A stretch of 64,000 nucleotides of DNA from contig QHZD01000022.1 in the NCBI GenBank assembly GCA_003225315.1, positions 115,133 to 179,132 of the forward strand. The letters are read 5' to 3'. The notes under the pieces are model-generated. The model was not told where the DNA came from, did not search any database, and saw only the letters and a list, made by a program, of their open reading frames with translations. A program made the position numbers and the translations under genes. Origin of the DNA: Acidobacteriota bacterium (GTDB taxonomy: Bacteria > Acidobacteriota > Terriglobia > Acidiferrales > UBA7541). This document shows, one piece after another, positions 1-8,892 of the stretch (position 1 is its first letter; every line of letters begins with the position of its first letter).

Positions 1-2900
1 GCGTAGGATGAAAGAATATGCGTCGCATCGTAATAGCACGGCGCCCATTCAGCCTTGGCGTTGTAGATGTTCTGCCAGTACGGTGAAGCGGTCGTGGCTT
101 CCGCTCCCCAAGAACCATAGTAGCCGCTGTTGTTGGTCATGCACTTCGAGTAGGTGTATGCCACCTGATACTGCAAGCCTTTGCTCATCTGCTTTTGCAG
201 CACGGCTTGCAATGCGTTGTAAGTCATGTTGCCGTTCGATTGCGTGCCAGAAGTGAACTTCGATATAGTACCGAGGAGCGGAGCGTTGTTTGCGAAGAAC
301 GAGCTCGGAGCCGTACACGGAGCAGGGCAGGTTGCGCTTGGAGTGAGCAGTTGGCGCTGCGAGTAGGAGAACGGCACCATCAAGTGCGTTCCTCGCTGAC
401 CAACATAGCCAATCTGAAACGTCGTGTTGCCCCAGAACTGGCGCTGCACCGTCAGGTTCCACTGATCAGACAGGGCAGGCTGTACATTTGGATCCCAAAC
501 ACGAAGCAACGCGCCCGCAAAGCAAGAATAGTTCGGGCAAGTCGTTCCCGTCGAAGTTGTCCCCACAATACCGTCCGAGGCGGTAGTTGCCGGCAACGGG
601 ACGCCGTGGTACGGGACGTCTAATTCCGCGGGATTGAAGGGTGGGTTAATCGGCAAGCGCAGATTCGTGCCCGTTCCTTCGAGATAAGAGGAAATGGTAA
701 ACGCGCCGCGCAGAACCGTGTGTCCACCCAGCATCGCTGGGGTCCACGCAAAACCGAGGCGAGGCTGGAAGTCCTTGCCTCCATAGACTCCTTTGTAGAG
801 AGCCCGGCTGGCTCCATTCTGGTTCGCAAAGACGATCTGTTGGGTCTTGAGGTCATAATTCACCTGCTGGTTATTTGTTTCCACCCAAGGCGTGTGCGCC
901 TCGTAGCGCAAGCCAGCATTCACCGTCAGCCGATCCGTGAGCCGCCAAGTATCCTGGGCGTATCCGGCAAAGATTTTGGACGATTGCTCCCAGGTTCGCC
1001 CCGTGCTCAGCCCCCGCCCGAACTCCGTGGGAAGGCCGAGGAAAAAGTCAGCCATACCCTCGCCGGAGTTGGTTAAGGCATTGGTAGCAGCAGAAGCGGT
1101 GAAATTACTCGTGAAGTCCATTAGCCCTAGTTCACCGTTGTTGCCTGAATAAAAGGTCTTAATGGGCTGATCCCAGTACTGGAAGCCGAACTTTATGGAA
1201 TGCCGGCCGCGCGTGTAAATGAGCGAATCGTCCAGTTGCCAGACGTGGTCGTCAAAGCTCTGCGTGACCAAGCTGTTGCCCAACCCAGTTGGGTTTCCAC
1301 TTCCAGCGTCTAAGATGTTCCCTACATTTAAAGCAAGCAGCCCATTCAGCCCGCTGGGGTTTCCATTCCCTATTCCGATTGAGTTTCCAAATGCGCCAAC
1401 TCCCGAAACGAAACTTGCGCCGGTGTTCAGGGTGATATGGCTCCAGCCGAGTCGAGCGTCATTCACTAAACTGGAATTGATTGTCCGGGTCCAGTCACCC
1501 ACGGTGTTCCAGATCGGGGCCGTCGAAGAGCCGTTGCCGATGAGCGGCTGCGAGTTTGTACTGGGATTGTTCTGATAGGCTCGCGTGAAGCGACCCGATA
1601 CGCGATCTTTATCGGAGAACTGATAGTCCACCTTGATGTCGCCTTGGTTCGAATTTAACAACGAGGAGGTCGTATTGAGAGCGTTCTGCTGTAAGTTGTT
1701 GTTGATGGTGGCCGGGTACAGCGACGAAGCGAACAGAGCCTTCGCGACCGGACTGATCATACTGGCTGGAATAATGTTGCCCGCGAACGCAGTTCGTGGC
1801 GTCGCGGCTACGCAGGCAGTGCCATTTTGCCCGCTAGTTCCCTGACAGGGGTTGTAAAGTTGGATGGCTTTCTGCGTTAGCAACTGCGAAAAGTCTCCGT
1901 TTCGCTCGGCGGTAGTGAACACCGTTATCTTGCCCGTCGAGCTGGGGTGGTCAAACCGCTGTCCCTGGTAGTCAACAAAGAAGAATAGCTTATTCTTGAA
2001 GACCGGTCCGCCGAGAGTCCCTCCGAACATGTTCCACCGGAGCTTGTCGCGGGCCGTGCCGCTGAAATTATTGGCCCAGCTGTTCGCGTTCAATTTGTCG
2101 TTGCGGAAGAATTCCCAGACGTCGCCGTGGTAGCTGTTCGTACCAGACTTGACGCTGACGCTGACGATTCCGCCTTCGAAATTCCCGAACTCGGCGGAGG
2201 CGTTATTGGTGATGAGATTGAATTCCTCGATGGCGTCAGGGGCGGGCGTGTATCCAAGCAGGTTGTCCGAAACCTGGTTATTGTCCATGCCATCGAGCAG
2301 GAAATTGTTGGATTGCTCGCGGTTCCCGTTAATTAGCGGCCGGCCGCCGCTGCTGGTGTTACTGCCAGTGTTTAGGCTGTGGGGATCCGTCGTGACTGTG
2401 CCGGGGGCCAGCAACGTCAACTCCACGTAGTTGCGCGTCGCTAATGGAATCGCTTCGTTGGTGGCCGAATTGATAATGGTATCGACCTGCGTGGTTTCCG
2501 TCTTCAGAATGGGAGCGGCACCCGTCACCTCAACGCTTTGGGCGACCTGGCCGACTTTCAGTGCCACGTCGATGCGCGCGACTTGGTTCAAGGTGAGGAC
2601 AAATGCCGCGTACGCGACCGAAGCGAACCCCGGCTTTTCCACTTTCAGTTCATAACTGCCGACCGGGAGTTGCGCGATGCGATAGATACCGGACTCGTTG
2701 GTCACCGACGTATAGGTAAGCCCGCGTTCCACCGACTTTGCGGTAACCGTGGCGCCAACGACAGCCGCGCCGGTCGGATCCATTACTGTTCCCGTGATTG
2801 ATGCAGTTACTTCCTGTCCTCCCACTGGATTCGCTGCGCACAGCAGCGCCACCAGCGTCAAACACACAAGCCCCAACCCCATGGACTGTAGCTTTTTCAT
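1..2900 (-). CDS. TonB-dependent receptor, Oar-like, partial (3' end outside window)
   Basis: Outer-membrane receptor that probably imports a sugar or oligosaccharide with TonB energy (family knowledge). The frame is open from ATG 2900 to the window edge, giving 966 codons. The start has GGAGGA seven bases upstream. Residues 1-28 form a signal peptide. Residues about 30-115 are a carboxypeptidase-regulatory-like beta-sandwich (SITGTVMDPTGAAV, then LPVGSYELKVEKPGF). A plug domain follows (NGNREQSNNFLLDGMDNNQ) and then barrel strands rich in aromatic and Asn residues. This arrangement is the Oar-type receptor very common in Acidobacteria. Such proteins usually reach 1,050-1,200 residues, so the last barrel strands and the C-terminal Phe are missing only because the window ends. 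It is divergent from a GntR regulator next to nagB, which suggests an amino-sugar substrate; that is inference. Confidence 0.9.
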   Translation of the reverse strand, partial: MKKLQSMGLGLVCLTLVALLCAANPVGGQEVTASITGTVMDPTGAAVVGATVTAKSVERGLTYTSVTNESGIYRIAQLPVGSYELKVEKPGFASVAYAAFVLTLNQVARIDVALKVGQVAQSVEVTGAAPILKTETTQVDTIINSATNEAIPLATRNYVELTLLAPGTVTTDPHSLNTGSNTSSGGRPLINGNREQSNNFLLDGMDNNQVSDNLLGYTPAPDAIEEFNLITNNASAEFGNFEGGIVSVSVKSGTNSYHGDVWEFFRNDKLNANSWANNFSGTARDKLRWNMFGGTLGGPVFKNKLFFFVDYQGQRFDHPSSTGKITVFTTAERNGDFSQLLTQKAIQLYNPCQGTSGQNGTACVAATPRTAFAGNIIPASMISPVAKALFASSLYPATINNNLQQNALNTTSSLLNSNQGDIKVDYQFSDKDRVSGRFTRAYQNNPSTNSQPLIGNGSSTAPIWNTVGDWTRTINSSLVNDARLGWSHITLNTGASFVSGVGAFGNSIGIGNGNPSGLNGLLALNVGNILDAGSGNPTGLGNSLVTQSFDDHVWQLDDSLIYTRGRHSIKFGFQYWDQPIKTFYSGNNGELGLMDFTSNFTASAATNALTNSGEGMADFFLGLPTEFGRGLSTGRTWEQSSKIFAGYAQDTWRLTDRLTVNAGLRYEAHTPWVETNNQQVNYDLKTQQIVFANQNGASRALYKGVYGGKDFQPRLGFAWTPAMLGGHTVLRGAFTISSYLEGTGTNLRLPINPPFNPAELDVPYHGVPLPATTASDGIVGTTSTGTTCPNYSCFAGALLRVWDPNVQPALSDQWNLTVQRQFWGNTTFQIGYVGQRGTHLMVPFSYSQRQLLTPSATCPAPCTAPSSFFANNAPLLGTISKFTSGTQSNGNMTYNALQAVLQKQMSKGLQYQVAYTYSKCMTNNSGYYGSWGAEATTASPYWQNIYNAKAEWAPCYYDATHILSSY

Positions 2901-3013
2901 GTCGAATCCTCCGATTCGAAGCCGTTGGCCACCCAACAGCTTCTCCTCTTGATTGAATCTCTCGACTGGCAACCGGCACCCTGGGGGCCCGCGATGGGGC
3001 CGAATGGCGCATA

Positions 3014-3042
3014 GCTATATAGCACTATTTTTCGCTTGTCAA
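3014..3042 (-). promoter_or_regulatory. Sigma-70-type promoter of the TonB receptor gene, with palindrome on the -10
   Basis: Reading leftward, TTGACA (3042-3037) and TATAGC (3019-3014) are separated by exactly 17 bases. The -10 box lies inside a perfect palindrome, GCTATATAGC (3014-3023), well placed for a repressor. The expected 5' leader to ATG 2900 is about 105 bases. Confidence 0.6.
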
Positions 3043-3064
3043 GACTTTTTTTCTGCTTTATAAA
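3036..3064 (+). promoter_or_regulatory. Sigma-70-type promoter of the GntR-nagB unit
   Basis: TTGTCA (3036-3041), a 17-base spacer and TATAAA (3059-3064) face the GntR gene. The -35 box overlaps the -35 box of the opposing promoter, so one polymerase or one bound regulator would exclude the other. GTCTATAGC (3078-3086), just past the likely start site, resembles the palindrome on the other promoter. Confidence 0.55.
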
Positions 3065-3241
3065 GGCTCTCAGATACGTCTATAGCATTTTTTGCCGCTG
3101 CTCTATATCACCGAGGGCCCTGGAGGAACCCGGGGACGTTTCGGAGCCGCACCTCCGCAACGATTGTCCCCGCGTTTGGTAGTAAAACCGCGTTCCATGC
3201 AAATGCCCACGAACGCGACACGGGGCAGTTCGGGAGAACGA

Positions 3242-3964
3242 ATGACCGCGAAAAATCGCAATGGCCAGCCCGCCTACCAGAGAATTCAGGGCGCCATCCG
3301 CAAGCGCATCGATTCGGGGCAGTTGCATCCGGGTGACGCCGTCGCTTCCGAGCGTGACCTCGCCAAAATTCATCAGGTCAGCCTCATGACCGCCCGTCAC
3401 GCTCTTGCGTCGCTCGAGCGCGAAGGAATTGTCGAGCGGCGCCGCGGCATCGGAACTTTTGTCGCCGCCCCAAAAATTCACTTCAATAAACTGATGAGCT
3501 ATACCGAGCAAATGTCCAGCCGCAGCCTGATCGCCGGCTCCAAGGTGCTCTTCGCAAAAGTGCTCGACAATGAAAACGAAGCGGCCGCGCGGCTCTCTCT
3601 TCCTCCCACCAGCCACATCATCAAGCTGGAGCGCTTGCGTCATGCCGCCGGCGAACCCTTTGCTCTGGAAACCTGCTACCTCGACGCTGCTGAATTTCCA
3701 GGCCTCTTGGACGCCCCCATCAGCCGCGATTCTCTCTTCGGAATTCTCGAGCGCGATTACAAAGTCGAACTCGGCTATGCCGATGAAGAAGTTGATGCCA
3801 CTGCGGCCGATCCGAGAATCGCCGAGACTCTCTCCATTCCCCGCCGCGATCCCCTGCTGCGCATTCGCCAGGTTATCTATTCCACCAAAGGCCGGCCGAT
3901 CATGTATGTGCTGGGCTTCTATCGTTCGGACCGTCACAACCTCGTCATTCGCCGGTTCCGGTAA
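3242..3964 (+). CDS. GntR-family transcriptional regulator (HutC/UTRA type)
   Basis: Ligand-responsive repressor of 240 residues. Residues about 10-75 are the GntR winged helix (YQRIQGAIRKRIDSGQLHPG, then SERDLAKIHQVSLMTARHAL and GIVERRRGIGTFVA). Residues about 95-235 form a UTRA effector domain (IIKLERLRHAAGEPFALETCYL, then DPLLRIRQVIYSTKGRPIMYV). I start at ATG 3242, behind GGGAG, because this matches the family N-terminus; the frame is also open 150 bases further upstream. The gene lies 74 bases before nagB and is divergent from the TonB receptor. Its effector is therefore probably an amino-sugar phosphate, as for NagR or DasR (inference from context). Likely operators are the ctata-containing palindromes in the divergent promoter region. 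Confidence 0.88.
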   Translation: MTAKNRNGQPAYQRIQGAIRKRIDSGQLHPGDAVASERDLAKIHQVSLMTARHALASLEREGIVERRRGIGTFVAAPKIHFNKLMSYTEQMSSRSLIAGSKVLFAKVLDNENEAAARLSLPPTSHIIKLERLRHAAGEPFALETCYLDAAEFPGLLDAPISRDSLFGILERDYKVELGYADEEVDATAADPRIAETLSIPRRDPLLRIRQVIYSTKGRPIMYVLGFYRSDRHNLVIRRFR

Positions 3965-4038
3965 TGCAGACAAATTCCTTTCGCTGGCTCAAATCTGTCT
4001 CAGTTGATGCGTAATACTCAGTTCAGAGAGGACGCCGC

Positions 4039-4833
4039 ATGCTGGTAATCCTGAAGCGCGACGACGAAGAAATCAGCCGCCAGGCCGCGCAACTCATCGC
4101 CAGTGGCATACACAAGAAACCTGCATTGACGCTGGGATTGGCCACGGGCAGCACCATGGTCGGCGTTTACAAGCAGCTCGTGCATCTTCACAAACAGGGC
4201 TCGCTCGATTTCTCACGCGTCATAACCTTTAACCTTGATGAGTATCTTGGGCTTGCCGCTGCTCATCCTCAGAGCTTTCATTATTTCATGGAGGAAAATC
4301 TCTTCGCCCACATCAATGTGAACCCTCGTAACGTCCACATTCCCGACGGAACCATCCGCGGCAATTACGATCAGTACTGCGCGTCTTACGAAGAGTCCAT
4401 CCGGAAAGCCGGAGGCATCGACCTTCAGCTTCTGGGAATCGGGCGTAACGGCCACATTGGTTTCAATGAGCCGACCTCCAGCATCGGCTCCCGCATGCGC
4501 CTGAAGGTCTTGAGCAAGGAAACGTTGGACGACAACGCAAAATTCTTTGCGCCCGGTGAGGAGAGTCCGCGCTGCGCCATCACCATGGGCATCGGCACCA
4601 TCCTGGAGGCGCGTAAAATTATCTTGCTCGCCGCCGGCGCAGCGAAGTCCGCTGCGGTCGCGAAGTCCATCGAAGGCCCAATCACCTCCGCGGTCTCCGC
4701 TTCCGCCCTTCAATTGCATCCCGAGGTGACTTTCATCATCGATGACGCCGCGGCGGCGCAACTTACCCAGCGCGACTACTATCACCGCGTGCTCGAAATG
4801 ACCGCTCTCTTGACTCCCGATCGCCTCGGGTAA
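4039..4833 (+). CDS. nagB: Glucosamine-6-phosphate deaminase
   Basis: Cytoplasmic enzyme converting glucosamine-6-phosphate to fructose-6-phosphate and ammonia, the last step of GlcNAc/GlcN use. The 264 residues match the usual length. GLATGST (33-39) is the phosphate-binding loop and NLDEYLGL carries the base Asp67. GIGRNGHIGFNEP holds His139 and Glu144. Asn137 stands where E. coli NagB has Asp141, as in the Bacillus-type branch. The start at ATG 4039 has AGAGGA about eight bases upstream. It follows the GntR gene and probably shares its transcript. A possible source of substrate is the GH2 glucosaminidase-like enzyme at 39.2-41.9 kb (inference). Confidence 0.95.
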   Translation: MLVILKRDDEEISRQAAQLIASGIHKKPALTLGLATGSTMVGVYKQLVHLHKQGSLDFSRVITFNLDEYLGLAAAHPQSFHYFMEENLFAHINVNPRNVHIPDGTIRGNYDQYCASYEESIRKAGGIDLQLLGIGRNGHIGFNEPTSSIGSRMRLKVLSKETLDDNAKFFAPGEESPRCAITMGIGTILEARKIILLAAGAAKSAAVAKSIEGPITSAVSASALQLHPEVTFIIDDAAAAQLTQRDYYHRVLEMTALLTPDRLG

Positions 4834-4936
4834 ATCCAACTCCTCTCTCTCGACTTGACCCTGAACACAATTACAGGTCCGATTTGCCGTAAACTTGGTG
4901 TCCAGGTATCAGTGAGGAGTCGCACTGCGCGAACGC

Positions 4937-5557
4937 ATGAAACCTCCAAAGCTCTTCCCCATGTTCCTAAAGCTTGCCGCTAGGCCATGCCTCGTCGTGG
5001 GAGCGGGCGCCATCGCCGAGTCCAAAATCGCCAGCCTTCTTGAGGCCGGCGCTCGCGTGCGAGTTGTTGCGCCCGAAGCGACGGAGCAAGTCCGTTCCTG
5101 GGCGGCATCCAAAACCATCGAATGGCATCAGCGGCCATTCCAGCCTGCCGATCTCGAAAGCATGTTCTTGGTGATTGCAGCCACGTCCTCCACTGAACTT
5201 CACGAGCGCATTTACAAGGAAGCAACCCAGCGCGGCGTGCTCTGCAACATCGTGGATGTTCCCGCTCTATGCGATTTCTACTACCCTTCCGTCGTCCAGC
5301 GTGGGGCGCTGCAGATCGCCATTTCGACCGCTGGGCAAAGCCCGGCCCTCGCCCAGCGCCTCAGGAAGCAACTCGAAGATCAGTTCGGCCCGGAATACGA
5401 AGAATGGCTCGCGCAGCTAGGCGAAGCTCGCGATAAGCTCCGTTCCGCCAACGCGAATCCTGAGCAACGCAAACGCCTGCTGCACGAGGATGCCAGCGAG
5501 GAAGCTTTCGAAGCCTTCCTGCGAAATCGCCGCCAGAAGAAACTCCAAGGCAAGTAG
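4937..5557 (+). CDS. Precorrin-2 dehydrogenase / sirohydrochlorin ferrochelatase (CysG N-terminal or Met8 type)
   Basis: NAD-dependent oxidation of precorrin-2 to sirohydrochlorin and insertion of iron to make siroheme, the cofactor of sulfite and nitrite reductases. The 206 residues contain an N-terminal Rossmann fold (VVGAGAIAESKIASLLEAGARVRVVAP), the family motif NIVDVPALCDFYYPSVVQRGALQIAIST, and a helical tail starting SPALAQRLRKQLE. The SUMT domain that completes CysG is absent here; a partial SUMT gene follows 206 bases downstream. An AGGAG lies about 20 bases before ATG 4937, farther than ideal, so the start is slightly uncertain. The function fits the cysDNH operon at 33-37 kb. Confidence 0.9.
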   Translation: MKPPKLFPMFLKLAARPCLVVGAGAIAESKIASLLEAGARVRVVAPEATEQVRSWAASKTIEWHQRPFQPADLESMFLVIAATSSTELHERIYKEATQRGVLCNIVDVPALCDFYYPSVVQRGALQIAISTAGQSPALAQRLRKQLEDQFGPEYEEWLAQLGEARDKLRSANANPEQRKRLLHEDASEEAFEAFLRNRRQKKLQGK

Positions 5558-5763
5558 TCCTGGTACTTCGCGAACAGTCCATTTCGCCCTCTTCTCATCA
5601 ATATTTTCGATTCATCAAATTCATACTTTCGCGCCTTCCCGTACCATCGGCGGTGCTAGTGTTGCATTGTTGTATCAGCGGTGGCCGCCTGTTGGGATTG
5701 CTGCCGCTAGAAGGGCCGCTGGCCCAGGCCGGCGGCGGGATTGCATCCAATCCAGGTGCTGCT

Positions 5764-6156
5764 ATGAAGGGAAAAGTCTACTTGATGGGGGCCGGTTCAG
5801 GAGATCCTGATCTTCTGTCGGCCCAGGCTGTGCGCGTGCTGCGCGCTGCCGAAGTCGTCTTGCATGACGACCCGGTTTCGCCGGAAATCCTTGAATTTGT
5901 GCCCGCCTCGGCGCAAGTGCGCAATGTGCACAAGCTTGGCTTGCAAGCAAACAGTCTCCAGGAAAAAGTTCATTCCCTGCTCATCGCCGCCGCGCGGGAT
6001 GGACACTATGTCGTGCGCCTTAAAACGGGCGATGCCCTCTCCGCTGCTCAGGCCGACGACGAGACAGTAGCTCTCGCTGAGGCGGGAGTCGATTTCGAAA
6101 TGATTCCCCAGGCCGGATCGGCCGTGGGAGCCGCCGCAGGCGCAAACTCGCGCTGA
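5764..6156 (+). pseudogene. Truncated uroporphyrinogen-III C-methyltransferase (SUMT/CobA), N-terminal half only
   Basis: Intact SUMT (about 250 residues) methylates uroporphyrinogen III twice to give precorrin-2. This frame encodes 130 residues from ATG 5764. GKVYLMGAGSGDPDLLSAQAVRVLRAAEVVLHDD matches the family N-terminus well. The second SAM loop, normally VVRLKGGDPxxFGRGGEE, reads VVRLKTGDALSAAQADDET, and the protein stops just after the PG(I/V)TS region (here PQAGSAVGAAAGANSR). The whole C-terminal domain is missing. I call it a decayed gene. A short functional derivative cannot be excluded because the rest of the frame is intact. A full-length copy would be needed elsewhere for siroheme synthesis. 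Confidence 0.75.
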
Positions 6157-6165
6157 GGGCTCCGC

Positions 6166-6186
6166 ACTAGTCTCATTTAGACTAGT
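6166..6186 (+). terminator. Hairpin between convergent SUMT-fragment and hemD genes
   Basis: A perfect 8-bp stem, ACTAGTCT / AGACTAGT with loop CATTT, starts ten bases after the SUMT-fragment stop. The following TTGTTGTCT is a weak U-tract, so it is a plausible but imperfect terminator. Confidence 0.5.
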
Positions 6187-6193
6187 TGTTGTC

Positions 6194-7063
6194 TCATCGG
6201 GCAGAAGTAGCTCCCTGCCTCTTCCGACAAAGCAGTTCAGCGGCTTGTTCGGAGGCCTCTTTCACCAAATAGCCCATCTTTGGATGCGAGGGTTCGAGAT
6301 CGGCCTGGATCCCGCGCCGCCCCAATTCTTCTGAAGTGGTCGGCCCGATAGAAGCCACAACTGCGCGCGCGAGACCGTTCTTCACTGCTTCCTCCACCTT
6401 CATCTGGGCGGCAACCTGGAACAGATGGATCGCTTGAACTGCGGTCGTAAAGAGCGTCACTTCCACAGTTCCTTCGGCGATTGCTTTAATTGCCGCGCGC
6501 AGAGGCGCCAAGTCGTGCGGCAACGCCCATTGATAAACAGGCACGCGCGTCACTTGCGCGCCTCGCTCGCGCAGACCAGCCAGTAATTCAGGATTGGAAA
6601 CGCCGTATTCCTGAACAGCGACTCGAGCCCCTTGCAAACTCAGTCCTTGCGAATTCTTGGCCGCATCGTCGAGTGCGCTCAACAGTTCATGCCAGGTATT
6701 CGGCTCGGGCGCGGTGATCGCGGGAGTGATGCCGATTTCGCGCAGGGCCGCGACGGGCTTCGGCCCGCGCGCCACGACTTTCACACGCTGAAGCGATGCG
6801 ATGTATTCTTCGCGTTTGTGTGCCGTCTCGACAACATTCAATAGGGCCCGGGTTCCCACACCGGTCAGGAAAATGACCATGTCGAATTTGCCCTCGATAA
6901 GCCCCGCCGCGAACGCCAAAGCTTCCGTGTTCGACTCCAGCGGCACTTCCCGCATGGAAGGCGCAACGATTGCCTCCCCGCCGTAGGTGGTGATCAATTT
7001 GGCCATCTCTGGAGCGCGGCGGCTTTCCAGTGACAACACTCGCAATCCCGCAAATCCGCTCAC
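6194..7063 (-). CDS. hemD: Uroporphyrinogen-III synthase
   Basis: Closes hydroxymethylbilane to uroporphyrinogen III with inversion of ring D, the branch point to heme and siroheme. The 289 residues are slightly longer than the usual 240-270. They show the two-lobed HemD pattern: GLRVLSLESRRAPEMAKLITTYGGEAIVAPSM, FDMVIFLTGVGTRALL, VKVVARGPKPVAALREIGI, VTLFTTAVQAIHLF and the C-terminal VVASIGPTTSEELGRRGIQADLEPSHPKMGYLV. The Pfam-type fold is clear although sequence identity in this family is always low. The start is GTG 7063 with no obvious Shine-Dalgarno. It converges on the SUMT fragment, so the two tetrapyrrole genes are not co-transcribed. Confidence 0.88.
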   Translation of the reverse strand: MSGFAGLRVLSLESRRAPEMAKLITTYGGEAIVAPSMREVPLESNTEALAFAAGLIEGKFDMVIFLTGVGTRALLNVVETAHKREEYIASLQRVKVVARGPKPVAALREIGITPAITAPEPNTWHELLSALDDAAKNSQGLSLQGARVAVQEYGVSNPELLAGLRERGAQVTRVPVYQWALPHDLAPLRAAIKAIAEGTVEVTLFTTAVQAIHLFQVAAQMKVEEAVKNGLARAVVASIGPTTSEELGRRGIQADLEPSHPKMGYLVKEASEQAAELLCRKRQGATSAR

Positions 7064-7262
7064 AATAATTGATTATTATCTAGAAATGTGCATCCTGCCA
7101 GCTTCAATTGGGCGCGGCCCAAAATCAGGTAAATCCCTGGGAGGCTTAGGGTGTTCGCCCGATTGTATCTTCGTGGCCCCCCGTTAGAGTTCACTCGAGG
7201 CTTGTGTGGCGTCCCAGGCTTTCTAGATCGCGCACACAACTCCGCAGGCCCCAAGGTGAGAC

Positions 7263-7622
7263 GTGGCAGCCGCGCAGGTGGGTCCCCTGTATTCCCGAAG
7301 AATGGTTTCACGCGTTGAAACGCACGAGCATGTGTGGGTCTGCTGGCGATGCGAAGGAACCGAAGACGTTTCCCGCGTTTGCGATCTAAGCGTGGGCGGA
7401 TTGTTCCTCTCCACGGCGACCCCACGGCGAGTAGGCGCAAGAGCCAAGATTGATTTTCTTGTTCCCGAAGGACAGATCCGCGCCGAAGCCGTCGTGCAGC
7501 ATCAGGTTCCCAACGGTGGCCTCGGCTTAAAGTTCACCGCGATAACCGACCAGGACTGCCCCCACTTGATCGCCTTGATAAACAGGATTGGCGCCCCGCC
7601 AACTCCTCCGCGCGCGAACTAG
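7263..7622 (+). CDS. PilZ-domain protein, c-di-GMP receptor candidate
   Basis: A single-domain PilZ protein of 119 residues. Both c-di-GMP-binding signatures are present: RxxxR (RMVSR, residues 13-17) and DxSxxG (DLSVGG). A beta-barrel core follows (VGARAKIDFLVPEGQIRAEAVVQHQVPNGGLGLKF). Because RMVSR lies before the internal Met, I keep the GTG start at 7263, which has AAGGTGAG six bases upstream. No partner gene is adjacent: hemD is divergent and galM convergent. It may read the c-di-GMP pool made by the cyclase at 55.6 kb, but nothing in the sequence links them directly. Confidence 0.85.
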   Translation: MAAAQVGPLYSRRMVSRVETHEHVWVCWRCEGTEDVSRVCDLSVGGLFLSTATPRRVGARAKIDFLVPEGQIRAEAVVQHQVPNGGLGLKFTAITDQDCPHLIALINRIGAPPTPPRAN

Positions 7623-7655
7623 CGCGCTTGGCTTGTTGTTTTCTTCCGGCCATAG

Positions 7656-8804
7656 TTACTTTTCCGCGGAAAACTTATACGTCGTGATGGTGTGGTAGCG
7701 CTCGCCGGTATTCAGGACGACGGACGGAAATTTCGGCTGGTTCGGCGAATCGGGAAAGTGCTGCGTTTCCAGGCAGAACGCGGACCGTTTCGGATACGTC
7801 GCGCCACCTTTCCCCGCAGCTTTGCCATCGAGAAAATTTCCAGTATAAAACTGAACACCTAGCTCCGTGGTCCAGACCTCCAGTACACGCCCCGAAGTGG
7901 GTTCGACAACGCGCACGGCCAAGGATTCGCTGGAGCCGGCTGAGCGGCGCAGGACAAAATTGTGGTCGTATCCGCCGCCGAGCTTCAGCTGCTCATCGTC
8001 CTGGCTAATGCGCGCGCCGATCGCCGTGGATTTGCGAAAATCGAACGGAGTGCCAGCGACGTCGCGCAGTTCCCCCGTGGGAATCAATCCGGAATCCACC
8101 GGGGTGAATTTGTCAGCCTCAATCGTCATCAGGTGGCCGAGAATATCGCCGTTACCTTGCCCAGCGAGATTGAAGTAAGAGTGGTTGGTCAGATTGACCA
8201 CGGTTTTCTTGTCGGTGGTAGCGGAGTATTCGATCTTCAACGCGTTTGCATCCGTCCAGGTATACGTGACGGTGACTTTCAAATTTCCGGGGAAGCCTTC
8301 CTCGCCATCTTTGCTGAGGTAGGAAAGCTCAAGCGACTGGCCGTCTTTCTTGGAAAGAGTTTTGGCTGTCCATACCGCTTTGTTGAAGCCCTTGACGCCG
8401 CCGTGCAGGCTGTTCTCGCCGTTGTTTTTCGCAAGCGTGTAGGTCTTGCCGTCCAGCACAAACTGCGCATGGCCGATGCGGTTTCCGTAGCGGCCAACCA
8501 GCGCGCCGAAATAACTTTTGTCATTGACGTACCCGTCGATTCCATCGTAACCGAGGACCACGTCGGCGAGCTTGCCGCCGCGGTCCGGAACCTTGAGCGA
8601 GACGACTGCCCCGCCATAGTTCGTGATGGAGACTTCCGCTCCGTTCTTATTCGTGAGCACAAAAAGATCGGCCGGCTGGCCATCGGGAGTTTTCCCAAAG
8701 GATTTTTTAGTTGTCGAACCAGATTGAGATTTTGCGCCAGCCGGCGACAGAGTGGTCATAAGCAACGCTCCCGAAAAAATTGTAACCGCCATCAAACACT
8801 TCAT
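7656..8804 (-). CDS. galM: Aldose 1-epimerase (galactose mutarotase), exported
   Basis: Interconverts alpha and beta anomers of galactose and other aldoses. It has 382 residues. An N-terminal signal peptide (MKCLMAVTIFSGALLMTTLSPAGA) indicates a periplasmic enzyme. Family motifs are visible: TNYGGAVVSLKVPDR, VLGYDGIDGY, GALVGRYGNRIGHAQF, ENSLHGGVKGFNKAVW with the catalytic His, VNLTNHSYFNLAG with the second His, and the C-terminal VQFYTGNFLDG. I chose ATG 8804, behind GGGGG, rather than an ATG 96 bases upstream that would overlap the neighbouring gene and bury the signal peptide. It is the last gene of the leftward galactose/arabinose cluster. Confidence 0.93.
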   Translation of the reverse strand: MKCLMAVTIFSGALLMTTLSPAGAKSQSGSTTKKSFGKTPDGQPADLFVLTNKNGAEVSITNYGGAVVSLKVPDRGGKLADVVLGYDGIDGYVNDKSYFGALVGRYGNRIGHAQFVLDGKTYTLAKNNGENSLHGGVKGFNKAVWTAKTLSKKDGQSLELSYLSKDGEEGFPGNLKVTVTYTWTDANALKIEYSATTDKKTVVNLTNHSYFNLAGQGNGDILGHLMTIEADKFTPVDSGLIPTGELRDVAGTPFDFRKSTAIGARISQDDEQLKLGGGYDHNFVLRRSAGSSESLAVRVVEPTSGRVLEVWTTELGVQFYTGNFLDGKAAGKGGATYPKRSAFCLETQHFPDSPNQPKFPSVVLNTGERYHTITTYKFSAEK

Positions 8805-8892
8805 TCGAGTCCCCCGTATGCATCGCTTTCCGGTTGCAGCACGGAATCGCGTCAATAATTTTACTTGCTGGCGCGCATTTTCGCTCAATGAA

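Noticed and set aside
3080..3973. 297-codon frame antisense to the GntR gene
   Set aside because: Shadow of a well-supported regulator; no recognisable domain.
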